A stretch of DNA of 64,000 nucleotides from UMGS1883 sp045636425 (GCA_045636425.1 JAZTXM010000006.1:76924-140923), one strand, 5' to 3'; shown: positions 42,436-50,988, counted from the first letter of the stretch. The notes: generated from the letters alone by a model not told the origin. Numbers and translations: made by a program.

Positions 42436-42481
42436 TTGGTGCGCCATCAGGGACTCGAACCCTGGACACCCTGATTAAGAG
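42436..42481. repeat. Right attachment site (within intact tRNA-Lys)
   Basis: 46 bp identical to 14253-14298; it covers the 3' part of the tRNA from the anticodon loop to CCA plus one base. The 5' part of the tRNA, 42482-42512, is chromosomal. Confidence 0.93.
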
Positions 42482-42512
42482 TCAGGTGCTCTACCAACTG
42501 AGCTAATGGCAC
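42437..42512 (-). tRNA. tRNA-Lys(CTT)
   Basis: 76 nt with encoded CCA. Acceptor GTGCCAT pairs with ATGGCGC (one G-T); D-arm AGCTCAGTTGGTAGAGC; anticodon loop CTCTTAA with CTT; T-arm GGGTTCGAGTCCC-type. It is functional and is the integration target of the element. Confidence 0.95.
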
Positions 42513-42517
42513 ATATA

Positions 42518-42593
42518 TGGAGCTGCCCAGCAGATTCGAACTGCCGACCTCTTCCTTACCAAGGAAGTGCTCTGCCAACTGAGCTAGGGCAGC
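42518..42593 (-). tRNA. tRNA-Thr(GGT)
   Basis: 76 nt with encoded CCA. Acceptor GCTGCCC/GGGCAGC; anticodon stem CTTCC/GGAAG with loop TTGGTAA and anticodon GGT; T-loop TTCGAAT. Five bases from tRNA-Lys. Confidence 0.95.
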
Positions 42594-42598
42594 AAAAT

Positions 42599-42675
42599 TG
42601 GCGACCCGGAAGGGGCTCGAACCCTCGACCTCCAGCGTGACAGGCTGGCGTTCTAACCAACTGAACTACCGGGCC
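42599..42675 (-). tRNA. tRNA-Asp(GTC)
   Basis: 77 nt with encoded CCA. Acceptor GGCCCGG/CCGGGTC (one G-T), discriminator G; anticodon stem CCAGC/GCTGG with loop CTGTCAC and anticodon GTC. First of the three in the transcript Asp-Thr-Lys. Confidence 0.95.
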
Positions 42676-42737
42676 GGATAAATCGTCACGTCAGATTTCG
42701 ATGTGCTGTGCACGTTTGTCATCCGCTGACTTGACCT

Positions 42738-42766
42738 ATTATACTTGTTTTCATTCAATTTGTCAA
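42738..42766 (-). promoter_or_regulatory. tRNA operon promoter
   Basis: Minus strand TTGACA (42761-42766), 17-base spacer, TATAAT (42738-42743), about 60 bases before tRNA-Asp. Consensus in all 12 positions. Confidence 0.9.
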
Positions 42767-42829
42767 GAGAAAAAATAAAAAAAATCATTATTTTTCAAAT
42801 TTTTTTTCATATCGGCTTTTCAGTCAAAA

Positions 42830-42876
42830 TCAGCAGGGGAATTTTCCCTAATTCCAAGGGAAAACTACCCTGCTGA
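42830..42876 (-). terminator. Terminator of the lipoprotein gene
   Basis: Outer stem TCAGCAGGG/CCCTGCTGA, inner stem TTTTCCCT/AGGGAAAA, T-rich on the minus strand. Confidence 0.85.
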
Positions 42877-42894
42877 AATGGCTGTCTTTTCGAT

Positions 42895-43566
42895 TTAGTC
42901 TATATCGGTAATCTTCCAATTGCCGCTCACTTTTTCCACGGTAATTTCTCCGTCTTCTGCTACTGTATCAACATCATCAATTTTTTCTATTACCCAGTTT
43001 ATCATGCCGTCAATTGCTCTGTCCATAAGTTGCTGGGAGGACAATGATTCAATCTGACTGAGAGATGCGGGATTATTCATATCTATTCCGAGGATCTTCA
43101 TCATTACTTCATCGTCGGGATTCTGGAGCTCGCTCATGTCTATTGATTCAAAATCAGGCATTTCGGTTTTTATGGAAAACTCTACCTTATCCCCATTAAG
43201 CTTTCCTTCTCCTACTTCCATCTTTACGCAGGAAAATATTTTTTTTACTATTTTGTCTGCATAGGCATCTGCCTTTTCCTTTGATATGGCACCGTTGGTT
43301 TCAGATACGAAGCTTGTGCCAAGCTCCGAAAAGTCCTGTTCCAAATCGCTCAAAAATTCTGCTGCATCCTCACCATGAAGAAATTCTTTCATCTTGTCGG
43401 TGTCATATGCGGTAAATGCTTTTGCAAAATCATTGGCTACTATTTTTGCTTCTTCTACATTCACATCGTTTTTATTTTCGCTTTTTTTGTCTTTGCTGCA
43501 ACCTGCAAACGCAAGCGCCATAACGGCAACCATCAAAAGCGACAGTATTTTTTTTGCATTCTTCAT
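42895..43566 (-). CDS. Lipoprotein of the DUF5105-like type
   Basis: 223 residues. Signal peptide with lipobox (ALAFAGC), then a highly acidic mature part: SKDKKSENKNDVNVEEAK linker, an NTF2-like alpha/beta region (ANDFAKAFTAYDTDKMKEFL), and a C-terminal strand pair EDGEITVEKVSGNWKITD. Family assignment is tentative. It should sit on the outside of the membrane. Consensus promoter at 43599. The ribosome site AAGGGG lies before ATG 43566. Confidence 0.8.
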   Translation of the reverse strand: MKNAKKILSLLMVAVMALAFAGCSKDKKSENKNDVNVEEAKIVANDFAKAFTAYDTDKMKEFLHGEDAAEFLSDLEQDFSELGTSFVSETNGAISKEKADAYADKIVKKIFSCVKMEVGEGKLNGDKVEFSIKTEMPDFESIDMSELQNPDDEVMMKILGIDMNNPASLSQIESLSSQQLMDRAIDGMINWVIEKIDDVDTVAEDGEITVEKVSGNWKITDID

Positions 43567-43598
43567 TTTTTTGGCCCCTTTCGGATTTTATATAATAA

Positions 43599-43627
43599 AT
43601 TATACGACTAATAAGTTTCCTTGTCAA
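43599..43627 (-). promoter_or_regulatory. Promoter of the lipoprotein gene
   Basis: Minus strand TTGACA (43622-43627), 17-base spacer, TATAAT (43599-43604), 33 bases before ATG. Confidence 0.88.
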
Positions 43628-43658
43628 TAATTAATGAAACGTTCTGCTTTTTATTACA

Positions 43659-44993
43659 TTATTTTCCCTTTTTACACAGGGAAAATACCATTAGTAGTGA
43701 AGAAACAAAGCATACGAAGCTAAAAATTTCTTCCTTATGTGCTATTATTGCCGAGTATGCCATAAACATACAGGCACACACTCCTGCGGCAGAGAGTAGA
43801 CACTTTCCGTAAAATTTCCTGTTCCTGCATTCTTTCATATACATGAAAAATACCGGAATATATGTTACGTATACCGTTACTACCGGAAGCTCAGAGCTGT
43901 CAAAGGCAAGAAGTGAGAAAAAAGCTCTGTCTGAAAGCTGTGTGCAAAAATAGATTATAAGCCACAGTATGCCAAGCAAAAAACCTATTATATATGATGG
44001 GATTGGTATGGATTGTTTTTTGCTTGTTTTCAGAAACAAAGCCTTAAAAGGACATCTGCCGCTCTGTGCCAGGCTATGCATAGCACCTGTACAGCCTAAC
44101 ATGAGGGCGTTCAATGCCCCAAAGCAGGATATTGCCACAAAACCTGTAAGAATACCTCCGCCCCCATTTATGACCTTATCGAATGCCAACCGTACTGACT
44201 CCTTTGAATTGACGCCCGAAGGAATACCTTTCAGCGTGGCGGAAAGCCCCAAGTGGTACAAAATATACACCGTCACTACGATAACACCGCCCAAAATAAG
44301 AGCCAGCGGCAGATTCCTGCGGCGGTTTTTTATTTTCTCGCCGATACTTATCACTGAAATCCACCCGTCGTATGCAAAGGCTGACGCAGCCACAGCCCCG
44401 TACAGGGAGGAACATATAGCATCTGCACCGCCGTTTTCCTTAAATGAAAGTACGCTTTCTCCGCCATAGAAAATTCCGAAAAATATCATAATAAAAAGCG
44501 GAATTAATTTTATAAAGGTGGTTGCAACCTGCATTTTTCCGGAAACACTTGCCGAGCAGCAGCTTATAACAAAGCTTATAAAAAGGAATAATATTGAAAT
44601 AAGCATACATTTGATGCTTGAACTGTCATATGCCCCTGAAAAAATCAATGTGTATCTGCTGCAAAGATAAGAAAGCACGCTGCACATTGCCGGATAATAG
44701 ACTGTTGCCATAAATACGCCTACATAGTAGGAATATGATTTGCCGACGGTTTTTTCCACACAGCCTATGAGGGAGGATTCTTCGCTAAAGTCACGGAAAA
44801 AGCACGCAAACACACTAAGGCATACCAGCATGACTATGCCTCCAAGCCCCCATGCCATAGCCCCCGACACCATATTTCCTCCCAAGGCATGGTCGATTTG
44901 CTCCGCCTTAAAAAATATTCCGCTCCCTATAACGGAACCTACCGCCATGCATATTGCACTGACAATTCCGTATTGATTTTTTTTATTTTTCAT
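43659..44993 (-). CDS. APC-superfamily amino acid permease
   Basis: 444 residues, about 12 membrane helices. The first helix has the APC substrate-binding phrase AVGSVIGSGIFFKA; helix 6 region FAYDGWISVISIGEKIKN also fits the family. GGATGGAG precedes ATG 44993. Related to LAT-type or glutamate/serine transporters; the substrate cannot be told. It is a lone gene. No signal for regulation was found. Confidence 0.9.
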   Translation of the reverse strand: MKNKKNQYGIVSAICMAVGSVIGSGIFFKAEQIDHALGGNMVSGAMAWGLGGIVMLVCLSVFACFFRDFSEESSLIGCVEKTVGKSYSYYVGVFMATVYYPAMCSVLSYLCSRYTLIFSGAYDSSSIKCMLISILFLFISFVISCCSASVSGKMQVATTFIKLIPLFIMIFFGIFYGGESVLSFKENGGADAICSSLYGAVAASAFAYDGWISVISIGEKIKNRRRNLPLALILGGVIVVTVYILYHLGLSATLKGIPSGVNSKESVRLAFDKVINGGGGILTGFVAISCFGALNALMLGCTGAMHSLAQSGRCPFKALFLKTSKKQSIPIPSYIIGFLLGILWLIIYFCTQLSDRAFFSLLAFDSSELPVVTVYVTYIPVFFMYMKECRNRKFYGKCLLSAAGVCACMFMAYSAIIAHKEEIFSFVCFVSSLLMVFSLCKKGK

Positions 44994-45065
44994 TGAAATA
45001 TCTCCATCCTTTAAGTTAATTATATTACCCTTTTATTAACATATTGAAAATTTTCTAAATTTTTC

Positions 45066-45094
45066 TTGTAATGAAGTATAGTGTGGTGTATAAT
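45066..45094 (+). promoter_or_regulatory. Promoter of the 45132 gene
   Basis: TTGTAA (45066-45071), 17-base spacer, TATAAT (45089-45094). Confidence 0.7.
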
Positions 45095-45131
45095 GGCATA
45101 GTGTGTATGCTAATTTTGCGGAGGTATAAAA

Positions 45132-45722
45132 ATGCGTGACTTTGTCAGATATTATAAATGGCACCTGATTTTTTTTCTGATAGTTGCCCTTTGCACAGCT
45201 TATGTTGTTGTAAAAGTAACCGAGGATAAATCTGCGGATTTGATCGTGGGATATTTCGGAACACAATATGCCAACGACCAGACCTTTAATGATAATCTAC
45301 CCATGTGGAAGGAACTACTTCACGACTCCAACGAAGACGGAGAAAAAAATGCTACCATGTATACAATCATATATGACCGTCAGAGAGATATTGATGAAGG
45401 ATTTGCAGATATTGTTGACAGCGATCAGTATGAACTGTATATTTCAACAAAAGAAACCTTTGAGAATTTTGAGGACAAAAGCCGTTTCGAGGATGTTGAG
45501 ACTTATTTAGACACTCAAGGGGAAAAAGCCCCTATGCTTAAAGATTCTTCAGGTAGGATATATGCAATATCAATTGAAGATAATGACTATGCCGCCTATA
45601 TGGGATTAAATAGTTCCAAGGATATATATATTGCAGTTGCCGCTCCTAAAAAAGGCGACGAGCTTACAACAAACATGAAAAATGCACGTAACATAGCTCA
45701 ATATATTATTGAGGAAGGTTAA
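45132..45722 (+). CDS. Membrane-anchored protein of unknown function
   Basis: 196 residues. One N-terminal membrane helix (LIFFLIVALCTAYVVVKVT) after a short positive start (MRDFVRYYKWH), then an acidic extracellular part (VGYFGTQYANDQTF, IIYDRQRDIDEGFADIV, YAISIEDNDYAAYMG). The outside part has the look of a truncated solute-binding fold, but I do not recognise a family. GCGGAGG precedes ATG 45132. It is 56 bases upstream of yajC on the same strand. Confidence 0.75.
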   Translation: MRDFVRYYKWHLIFFLIVALCTAYVVVKVTEDKSADLIVGYFGTQYANDQTFNDNLPMWKELLHDSNEDGEKNATMYTIIYDRQRDIDEGFADIVDSDQYELYISTKETFENFEDKSRFEDVETYLDTQGEKAPMLKDSSGRIYAISIEDNDYAAYMGLNSSKDIYIAVAAPKKGDELTTNMKNARNIAQYIIEEG

Positions 45723-45778
45723 TTTGTTATAATGCTGTACAGCATATATATAGTATAATTTAAGAAAGGATGTTTTTT

Positions 45779-46063
45779 ATGAACGCAATATTGGCATTAG
45801 TAATTCAGCTTTTACCCTTTATTCTGATTTTTTATTTTCTTCTTATAAGACCTCAGAAAAAGCAGCAAAAGCAGATTTCCGACATGCTTAGCTCCCTTAA
45901 AATAGGCGACGAAATCGTAACAGTAGGCGGAATCGTAGGAACAATTGTGAGAATCAAGGATAACGACATTATTGTTGAAACAGGATTCAAGCAGAATCCC
46001 GTACAGATTAAATTCCAGAAAGCCGCTGTGGGTAAAGTTCTTAAGTCTGCCCAGGCGGAGTGA
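45779..46063 (+). CDS. yajC: Preprotein translocase subunit YajC
   Basis: 94 residues from ATG 45779; ATG 45770 is too close to AAAGG. One N-terminal membrane helix (LLPFILIFYFLLIRPQKKQ) followed by the YajC soluble domain (LKIGDEIVTVGGIVGTIVRIKDND). It assists SecDF at the Sec translocon. secD and secF lie 570 bases downstream after a terminator and one small membrane gene, the usual clostridial arrangement. Confidence 0.96.
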   Translation: MNAILALVIQLLPFILIFYFLLIRPQKKQQKQISDMLSSLKIGDEIVTVGGIVGTIVRIKDNDIIVETGFKQNPVQIKFQKAAVGKVLKSAQAE

Positions 46064-46096
46064 TGCGGAGTCTGAAGATTAAAAAGTAGAATAATC

Positions 46097-46153
46097 AAAA
46101 ACACCTTCGAATATGGTAGTAGGGGATTTCCTTACTATTTCGGAGGTGTTTTT
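46097..46153 (+). terminator. yajC terminator that contains the next gene's ribosome site
   Basis: 15-bp stem AAAAACACCTTCGAA/TTCGGAGGTGTTTTT (one G-U), with an inner TAGTA/TACTA pair. The right arm holds GGAGGTG, the ribosome site of the gene starting at 46154. Confidence 0.8.
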
Positions 46154-46537
46154 ATGTTTCCATCGTTTTTTAAATCCGTTCCAATGAAAAAATATATAGT
46201 GTCGTACATAATAGCTTTTTTATTGACTGTGGTTATCCTTTCTGTTATTTCGGTTGTTTTTATGTTCTATCCGCCGTCTGAGGCTGTTCTTTCGACAGTT
46301 TGCAACTATTGCGGAATTTTCTCGGCATTTATCGCCGCCTTACTTTGCTCCCGAAAAACCGCAAGCAGAGGGTATCTTGTGGGGATGCTTTCAGCCTGTG
46401 TTTATACCTGTATTCTTATGGGCTTGGGCTGTCTCTTGTGGGGGGAGGGTGCACTGCCTCACGGTATGGTATCATACTTAATAATTGCCTCGATAGCAGG
46501 TGCCGCAGGCGGAATTACGGGAATAAATCTAAAATAA
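46154..46537 (+). CDS. TIGR04086-family (YrzE-like) membrane protein
   Basis: 127 residues with four membrane helices: KYIVSYIIAFLLTVVILSV, FSAFIAALLCSRK, GYLVGMLSACVYTCIL, MVSYLIIASIAGAAGGITG. The closing AGAAGGITGI is typical of the TIGR04086 family of Clostridia and Bacilli, often found between yajC and secDF. Function unknown. Start ATG 46154 follows GGAGGTG inside the terminator arm. Confidence 0.83.
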   Translation: MFPSFFKSVPMKKYIVSYIIAFLLTVVILSVISVVFMFYPPSEAVLSTVCNYCGIFSAFIAALLCSRKTASRGYLVGMLSACVYTCILMGLGCLLWGEGALPHGMVSYLIIASIAGAAGGITGINLK

Positions 46538-46570
46538 TTATTTCCAATGTGTAAATATTCCCTTTTTCTA

Positions 46571-46599
46571 TTGACTAATCAGGTGTTTTTAGCTATAAT
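46571..46599 (+). promoter_or_regulatory. secD-secF promoter
   Basis: TTGACT (46571-46576), 17-base spacer, TATAAT (46594-46599), 33 bases before ATG 46632. Confidence 0.85.
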
Positions 46600-46631
46600 A
46601 GATATGTTATAATGACAAAGGAGGAACAAAA

Positions 46632-47948
46632 ATGAAAGTAAAAAATGTCATTTCATTCTTACTTGTTGTCGTGCTTATCGTCGCATGTGCATGCATTGCC
46701 GCATTTGACGTAAAAATCGGCAACCTGAGAGTCCCCAGTACCTTTGACGAAGAAAGAGGTATTAAGAAGGGACTCGATCTTGTAGGCGGTTCTATCATAG
46801 TATTCGAACCCGATGTAGAGGATCTTAGTAAGGTTTCTTCAGCCGATCTGGAAGCTGCAGAAACTATCATCCGCCAGAGAGTAGATACAATCGACCCCGA
46901 ATCTGTAATTTACAGACAGGGTGAAGCAGGTATCCGCGTTGAAATCCCCAATATAAGTGATCCGGAAGAAGCAGTTAAGCTGATCGGGGCTACTGCGAAG
47001 CTTGAATTCAGAAATGCTGATGGAGAACTCGTAATGGACGGCTCCAAGAAGTATGTGAAGAGCGCCGGCGCAAAGTACGGTCAGACGGATGAATATAGTG
47101 CAAGCCAGAACTACATTCAGCTTAATCTTACCGATGAAGGCAGAAAGAAGTTTAAAGAGGCTACACAGGAAGCAATAAATGCAGGCGAAGGCAAAAACTT
47201 CATTTCCATCTACCTCGACGAAGCAGAACTTATGAGTCCCACCGTACAGACTGTAATCGATGATACCAGCTGTATCATTACCGGTAACTACACTGCTGAA
47301 ACAGCAAAGAGCTATGCAGACCTCATCAATTCCGGTTCTCTTCCGTTTGCACTTAAGGATGCAGAGCTTAGACACGTTGGTCCCACATTGGGTTCTAAGG
47401 CTCTTTCTACATCGCTTACAGCGGCACTTATCGGTATTCTTTTGGTAATGATATTCATGCTGGCTATATACAGACTTCCCGGTTTGGTTAGCTGTGTATC
47501 ACTTGTTGCATATATTGCACTTTCTACGCTTATCATGGCAGGTTTCTATCAGCCCGAATGGCGTTTTGTAACTCTTACTCTTCCCGGTATTGCCGGCGTA
47601 ATTCTTTCAATCGGTATGGCTGTTGATGCCAACGTAGTTATTTTCGAAAGAATTAAGGACGAGCTTCGTAACGGAAAGAGCGTGGGAGCAGCAGTAAACG
47701 CAGGCTTCAAGCGTGCACTTACAGCTGTTGTTGACTCTAATATTACAACTATTATTGCTGCAGTTGTGCTCTACTTCTTCGGCACAGGTACAGTTAAGAG
47801 CTTTGCGACAACTCTTTTTATCGGTATTGTTCTTAGTATGTTCACAGCCGTTACTCTTACCAAGTTCTTGCTTAAGAGACTTGTGGCAATCGGAGTTAAA
47901 AATCCCTGGCTCTATGGTTTATCTAAGAAGAAAGGAAGTGACGAATAA
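46632..47948 (+). CDS. secD: Protein translocase subunit SecD
   Basis: 438 residues. N-terminal membrane helix, then the family's FDEERGIKKGLDLVGGS (the GLDL.GG motif), the periplasmic-type P1 domain with DPESVIYRQGEAGIRVEIP, and five C-terminal membrane helices including GIAGVILSIGMAVDANVVI and ERIKDELRNGKS. It uses the proton or sodium gradient to pull exported proteins. AAAGGAGG precedes ATG 46632. The stop overlaps the secF start by one base. Confidence 0.97.
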   Translation: MKVKNVISFLLVVVLIVACACIAAFDVKIGNLRVPSTFDEERGIKKGLDLVGGSIIVFEPDVEDLSKVSSADLEAAETIIRQRVDTIDPESVIYRQGEAGIRVEIPNISDPEEAVKLIGATAKLEFRNADGELVMDGSKKYVKSAGAKYGQTDEYSASQNYIQLNLTDEGRKKFKEATQEAINAGEGKNFISIYLDEAELMSPTVQTVIDDTSCIITGNYTAETAKSYADLINSGSLPFALKDAELRHVGPTLGSKALSTSLTAALIGILLVMIFMLAIYRLPGLVSCVSLVAYIALSTLIMAGFYQPEWRFVTLTLPGIAGVILSIGMAVDANVVIFERIKDELRNGKSVGAAVNAGFKRALTAVVDSNITTIIAAVVLYFFGTGTVKSFATTLFIGIVLSMFTAVTLTKFLLKRLVAIGVKNPWLYGLSKKKGSDE

Positions 47949-48856
47949 TGTTTTCACCCACAGCTAAAAGAAAAATATTTTTCACAATTTCAGCAGTACT
48001 CGTTGCATTAAGCATTATTCTCCTTTTCGTAAGAGGTCTTAACTTTGGTATCGATTTCACAGGCGGTAACAGCATTGAAATTGATATGAAAAAGGAAATC
48101 AAGGATTTCTCCGAAGTGGAAGAAACCATAGAAAATATCGTTAAATCACAGACAAAGGCAGAAAACGTTATTATTCAGAAAACAGGTTCTTCCGGAATTT
48201 CCATCAAAACAACGGAAATTTCAAATGAAGAAAGCGATGCAGTTGTAAATGAAATTAAAAAGGAATTCTCATTGAGTGATGAAAACATCATTTCAAATGA
48301 AAAGGTTTCCGCGGCTGTAAGCGGCAGACTTATTGCAGATTCCCTTAAGGCTATCTTCATTGCAATAATTCTTATGCTTATCTACATCACAATACGTTTT
48401 GACCTTCAGTCAGGCGCAAGTGCCGTTTTAGCTCTTGCACACGACGTACTCATTATGCTTGGATTCTATGCATTGTTCGGTCTTACCGTTAATACAAGCT
48501 TTATTGCGGCAATACTCACAATATTAGGTTATTCAATCAATGCTACTATTGTTGTATTCGACCGTGTTCGTGAGAATAACAGGCTTATGCGTAAGGCTAC
48601 TGCAGACCAGGTTGCCGATGACAGTATCCGCAATTCTTATTTCAGAGCAATCAACTCCTCTCTTACAACACTTTTCACAATTGGTGTTCTTTATGTGCTG
48701 GGTGTTGATTCAATCCGTGAGTTTGCACTTCCCATCATCGTGGGTATCGTAGCAGGAACTTATTCTTCACTCTTTATTGCCGCACCTTTCTGGGCATGGT
48801 GGAAGAATCTTTCCGCGAAGAAAAACGCAAGCTACACAGCAAAGAAAAAAGCATAA
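47948..48856 (+). CDS. secF: Protein translocase subunit SecF
   Basis: 302 residues. Opens with a membrane helix and GLNFGIDFTGGNSIEI, then a small extracytoplasmic domain and five helices with ILGYSINATIVVFDRVREN, the SecF signature. Ends in a lysine-rich tail (KKNASYTAKKKA). AAAGGAAG precedes ATG 47948. Separate from SecD here, unlike the SecDF fusion of Bacillus. Followed by a terminator. Confidence 0.97.
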   Translation: MFSPTAKRKIFFTISAVLVALSIILLFVRGLNFGIDFTGGNSIEIDMKKEIKDFSEVEETIENIVKSQTKAENVIIQKTGSSGISIKTTEISNEESDAVVNEIKKEFSLSDENIISNEKVSAAVSGRLIADSLKAIFIAIILMLIYITIRFDLQSGASAVLALAHDVLIMLGFYALFGLTVNTSFIAAILTILGYSINATIVVFDRVRENNRLMRKATADQVADDSIRNSYFRAINSSLTTLFTIGVLYVLGVDSIREFALPIIVGIVAGTYSSLFIAAPFWAWWKNLSAKKNASYTAKKKA

Positions 48857-48880
48857 CATAAAAGATTAATATCCCGAATA

Positions 48881-48914
48881 AAATAGCACTGTATCAAACA
48901 GTGCTATTTTTTTT
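48881..48914 (+). terminator. secDF terminator
   Basis: 12-bp stem AAATAGCACTGT, loop ATCAA, then eight Ts; the ribosome site of the next gene (GGAGG) follows directly. Confidence 0.94.
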
Positions 48915-48924
48915 GGAGGTAAAA

Positions 48925-49728
48925 ATGCGTAAATATATTGCTTTGGGACTAATCCCAATTCTTTTTCTTTTTGGCTGCACAAAGCAGTCCTCCCCGTCCA
49001 GAGAAGCATCCTTTGTAAATGGTGCTTCGGGCAGAATAATCTCAAATAAGCTTCAGGGGTGGGGGTTTCGCAGAACGTCCGACGGTCCTCAGTTTACGCA
49101 ATATCAAAAAGAACAAATGAATCGCTACGGCTGTATCTATAAGGAAAACACTAAAGAAAAAAACATATACCTCACTTTTGATGAGGGCTATGAGAACGGG
49201 TATACTTCCATAATACTTGATGTGCTTCGTGAAAAAGATGTGAAAGCCGCCTTTTTCGTCACCGCTCCTTATGCGAAAGGGAATCCCGACTTAATAGGAA
49301 GAATGGCAAAGGAGGGGCACATTATAGGAAATCATACGGTAAACCATCCCTCCCTGCCGGCGGTCACAGAAGATGAAAAACTCCTTGAAGAGCTTTCCGG
49401 TCTTGACAGACTTGTCTACGGAATTTGCAAAAAGAACTGCAAATACTTTCGCCCTCCTAAAGGAGAATACAGCGAGAGGACATTGGAGCTGACTCATAAA
49501 AACGGATATACAAACGTATTTTGGTCACAAGCATACGTAGACTGGAATAATAACACAGATGCAGATACTGCATTTTCAAAAATTATATCGGACATTCATC
49601 CGGGCTGTGTGCTTCTTTTGCACGCTGTTTCAAAAGGAAATGCCGAAGCTCTCGGCAGAGTAATTGATTATGCACGAAAGGAAGGCTATACATTTAAAAG
49701 TTTAGATCAATATAAATTCAAAGAATAA
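48925..49728 (+). CDS. PdaA-like polysaccharide deacetylase lipoprotein
   Basis: 267 residues from ATG 48925 after GGAGGT. Lipoprotein signal (LFLFGC). NodB domain: motif 1 as LTFDEGYENG, motif 2 HTVNHPS, motif 3 RPPKGEYSERTL, and a late LLLHAVSKGNAEAL. The first acidic residue pair is DE rather than DD, as in PdaA of spore-formers, which deacetylates muramic acid for muramic-delta-lactam in the spore cortex. This role fits the neighbouring spoIVB gene, 57 bases on. Confidence 0.9.
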   Translation: MRKYIALGLIPILFLFGCTKQSSPSREASFVNGASGRIISNKLQGWGFRRTSDGPQFTQYQKEQMNRYGCIYKENTKEKNIYLTFDEGYENGYTSIILDVLREKDVKAAFFVTAPYAKGNPDLIGRMAKEGHIIGNHTVNHPSLPAVTEDEKLLEELSGLDRLVYGICKKNCKYFRPPKGEYSERTLELTHKNGYTNVFWSQAYVDWNNNTDADTAFSKIISDIHPGCVLLLHAVSKGNAEALGRVIDYARKEGYTFKSLDQYKFKE

Positions 49729-49785
49729 ATTTCCTACATAATATGAAGCGGTTTTAGGTATCATAACTCAGGGAGGGACAGTGTT

Positions 49786-50988
49786 ATGAAATCTTTTAAA
49801 AAACCGCTTCGCTCAGTTTTTGCAATTTTGTTTTCCGTAACAATTTTGTATACGGATATATTATTTGCATTCCCCGCCGAAATAACAATGCATTTAAATG
49901 AACTTCACCAAAAGAATCTCGGAGCAGGGGTAACCTTGGAGGATATTCCGGAGGGTGTTTGTGTTTCTTCAGATGCAAAAACTGTAACACCACTGAAGAA
50001 AGGCAGTTACAGTGCAATTTTAAAAATAGGGGGCAAAATACCTTTTCGCAGGGTAAAGCTTAATGTTACCGCCCCGAAAAGCATATATGCATCAGGCGAG
50101 CTTGTCGGGCTCAGAATTTTCAACAAGGGGCTTATTGTAACAAATCTGTCTCCCATTAAGGGTGAAAACGCTTCCATATGCCCGGCTTTGCAGGCAGGGA
50201 TTCAGGTGGGGGATGTTATAACAGAGATTAATGGAATTGTGCCTAAAAGCAGCGAAGAAGTCCCCGCACTTCTTAAGGAAAATTCGCAAATCAAACTGCT
50301 TCACGGTGGACGCGAAAAAGAGATTAAAATTACTCCCATCCGCGATGCTAATGACGGAATACTTAAAATCGGGGTATGGGTGCGTGACAGCACGGCAGGT
50401 GTCGGCACCATGACATATATTAATCAGGAAACAATGACCTACGGAGCATTAGGTCATTCCATAAGTGACAGTGACACAGGGGTTTCTTTTGATGTTGGAA
50501 GCGGTACTATAGAGAAAAGCAGTGTTCTTTCACTGACAAAGGGCAAAAAAGGTGCTCCGGGACAGATATGCGGAAGCTTTTCTTCCGAAACAGAAATCTC
50601 CGGAACGATTCGCAAAAATTGTGAAGCAGGAATATTCGGAGACGTTTTCTCCCATGCTGATTTTGACGGAACGCTGTACCCTATCGGGGTTATCAGCCAG
50701 GTATGTGTGGGGAAAGCAAGTATTCTCTCCACCGTAGATGATAGTATAAAAGAATATGAAATCAGAATCCTGAGGACAATGCCCTACCAAAGTGCAACAA
50801 AGGGGCTGGCAATAGAGATAACCGATCCCAACCTGCTGCAGAAAACAGGCGGAATAGTGCAGGGAATGAGCGGTAGCCCGATTATTCAGGACGGAAAACT
50901 CATCGGTGCCGTAACCCACGTCCTTGTAAATGACCCGACAAGAGGTTATGGAATTTTCATAGAGAATATGCTTAAAGAAGCAGGCTAA
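49786..50988 (+). CDS. spoIVB: SpoIVB serine peptidase
   Basis: 400 residues. Secreted from the forespore, it cuts SpoIVFA and so triggers pro-SigK processing. N-terminal membrane anchor (SVFAILFSVTILYTDILF), PDZ domain (CPALQAGIQVGDVITEING), then the S55 peptidase with a GHSISD histidine region and the serine in GMSGSPIIQDGKLIGAVTHV, followed by the NDPTRGYGIF end. AGGGAGGGAC precedes ATG 49786. Usually next to spo0A in other spore-formers; here 40 kb away. Confidence 0.97.
   Translation: MKSFKKPLRSVFAILFSVTILYTDILFAFPAEITMHLNELHQKNLGAGVTLEDIPEGVCVSSDAKTVTPLKKGSYSAILKIGGKIPFRRVKLNVTAPKSIYASGELVGLRIFNKGLIVTNLSPIKGENASICPALQAGIQVGDVITEINGIVPKSSEEVPALLKENSQIKLLHGGREKEIKITPIRDANDGILKIGVWVRDSTAGVGTMTYINQETMTYGALGHSISDSDTGVSFDVGSGTIEKSSVLSLTKGKKGAPGQICGSFSSETEISGTIRKNCEAGIFGDVFSHADFDGTLYPIGVISQVCVGKASILSTVDDSIKEYEIRILRTMPYQSATKGLAIEITDPNLLQKTGGIVQGMSGSPIIQDGKLIGAVTHVLVNDPTRGYGIFIENMLKEAG

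Larger units (their letters stand above)
14253..42481. mobile_element. Integrative element in tRNA-Lys, about 28.2 kb
   Basis: Bounded by a 46-bp perfect direct repeat (14253-14298 and 42436-42481) corresponding to the tRNA-Lys 3' part. Inside are a tyrosine integrase, an excisionase-like HTH protein, a P4/D5-type primase-helicase, regulators and mostly AT-rich cargo genes of defence type. No capsid, terminase, portal, relaxase or type IV secretion gene was recognised, so it is best called a satellite-like or mobilizable genomic island. The integrase is 4.6 kb from the left end, with cargo between it and the att site. Confidence 0.92.

Noticed and set aside
14253..42481. Complete prophage or conjugative element
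   Set aside because: No capsid, tail, portal, terminase, relaxase, VirB4/VirD4-type or coupling-protein genes were recognised; only recombination and replication genes.
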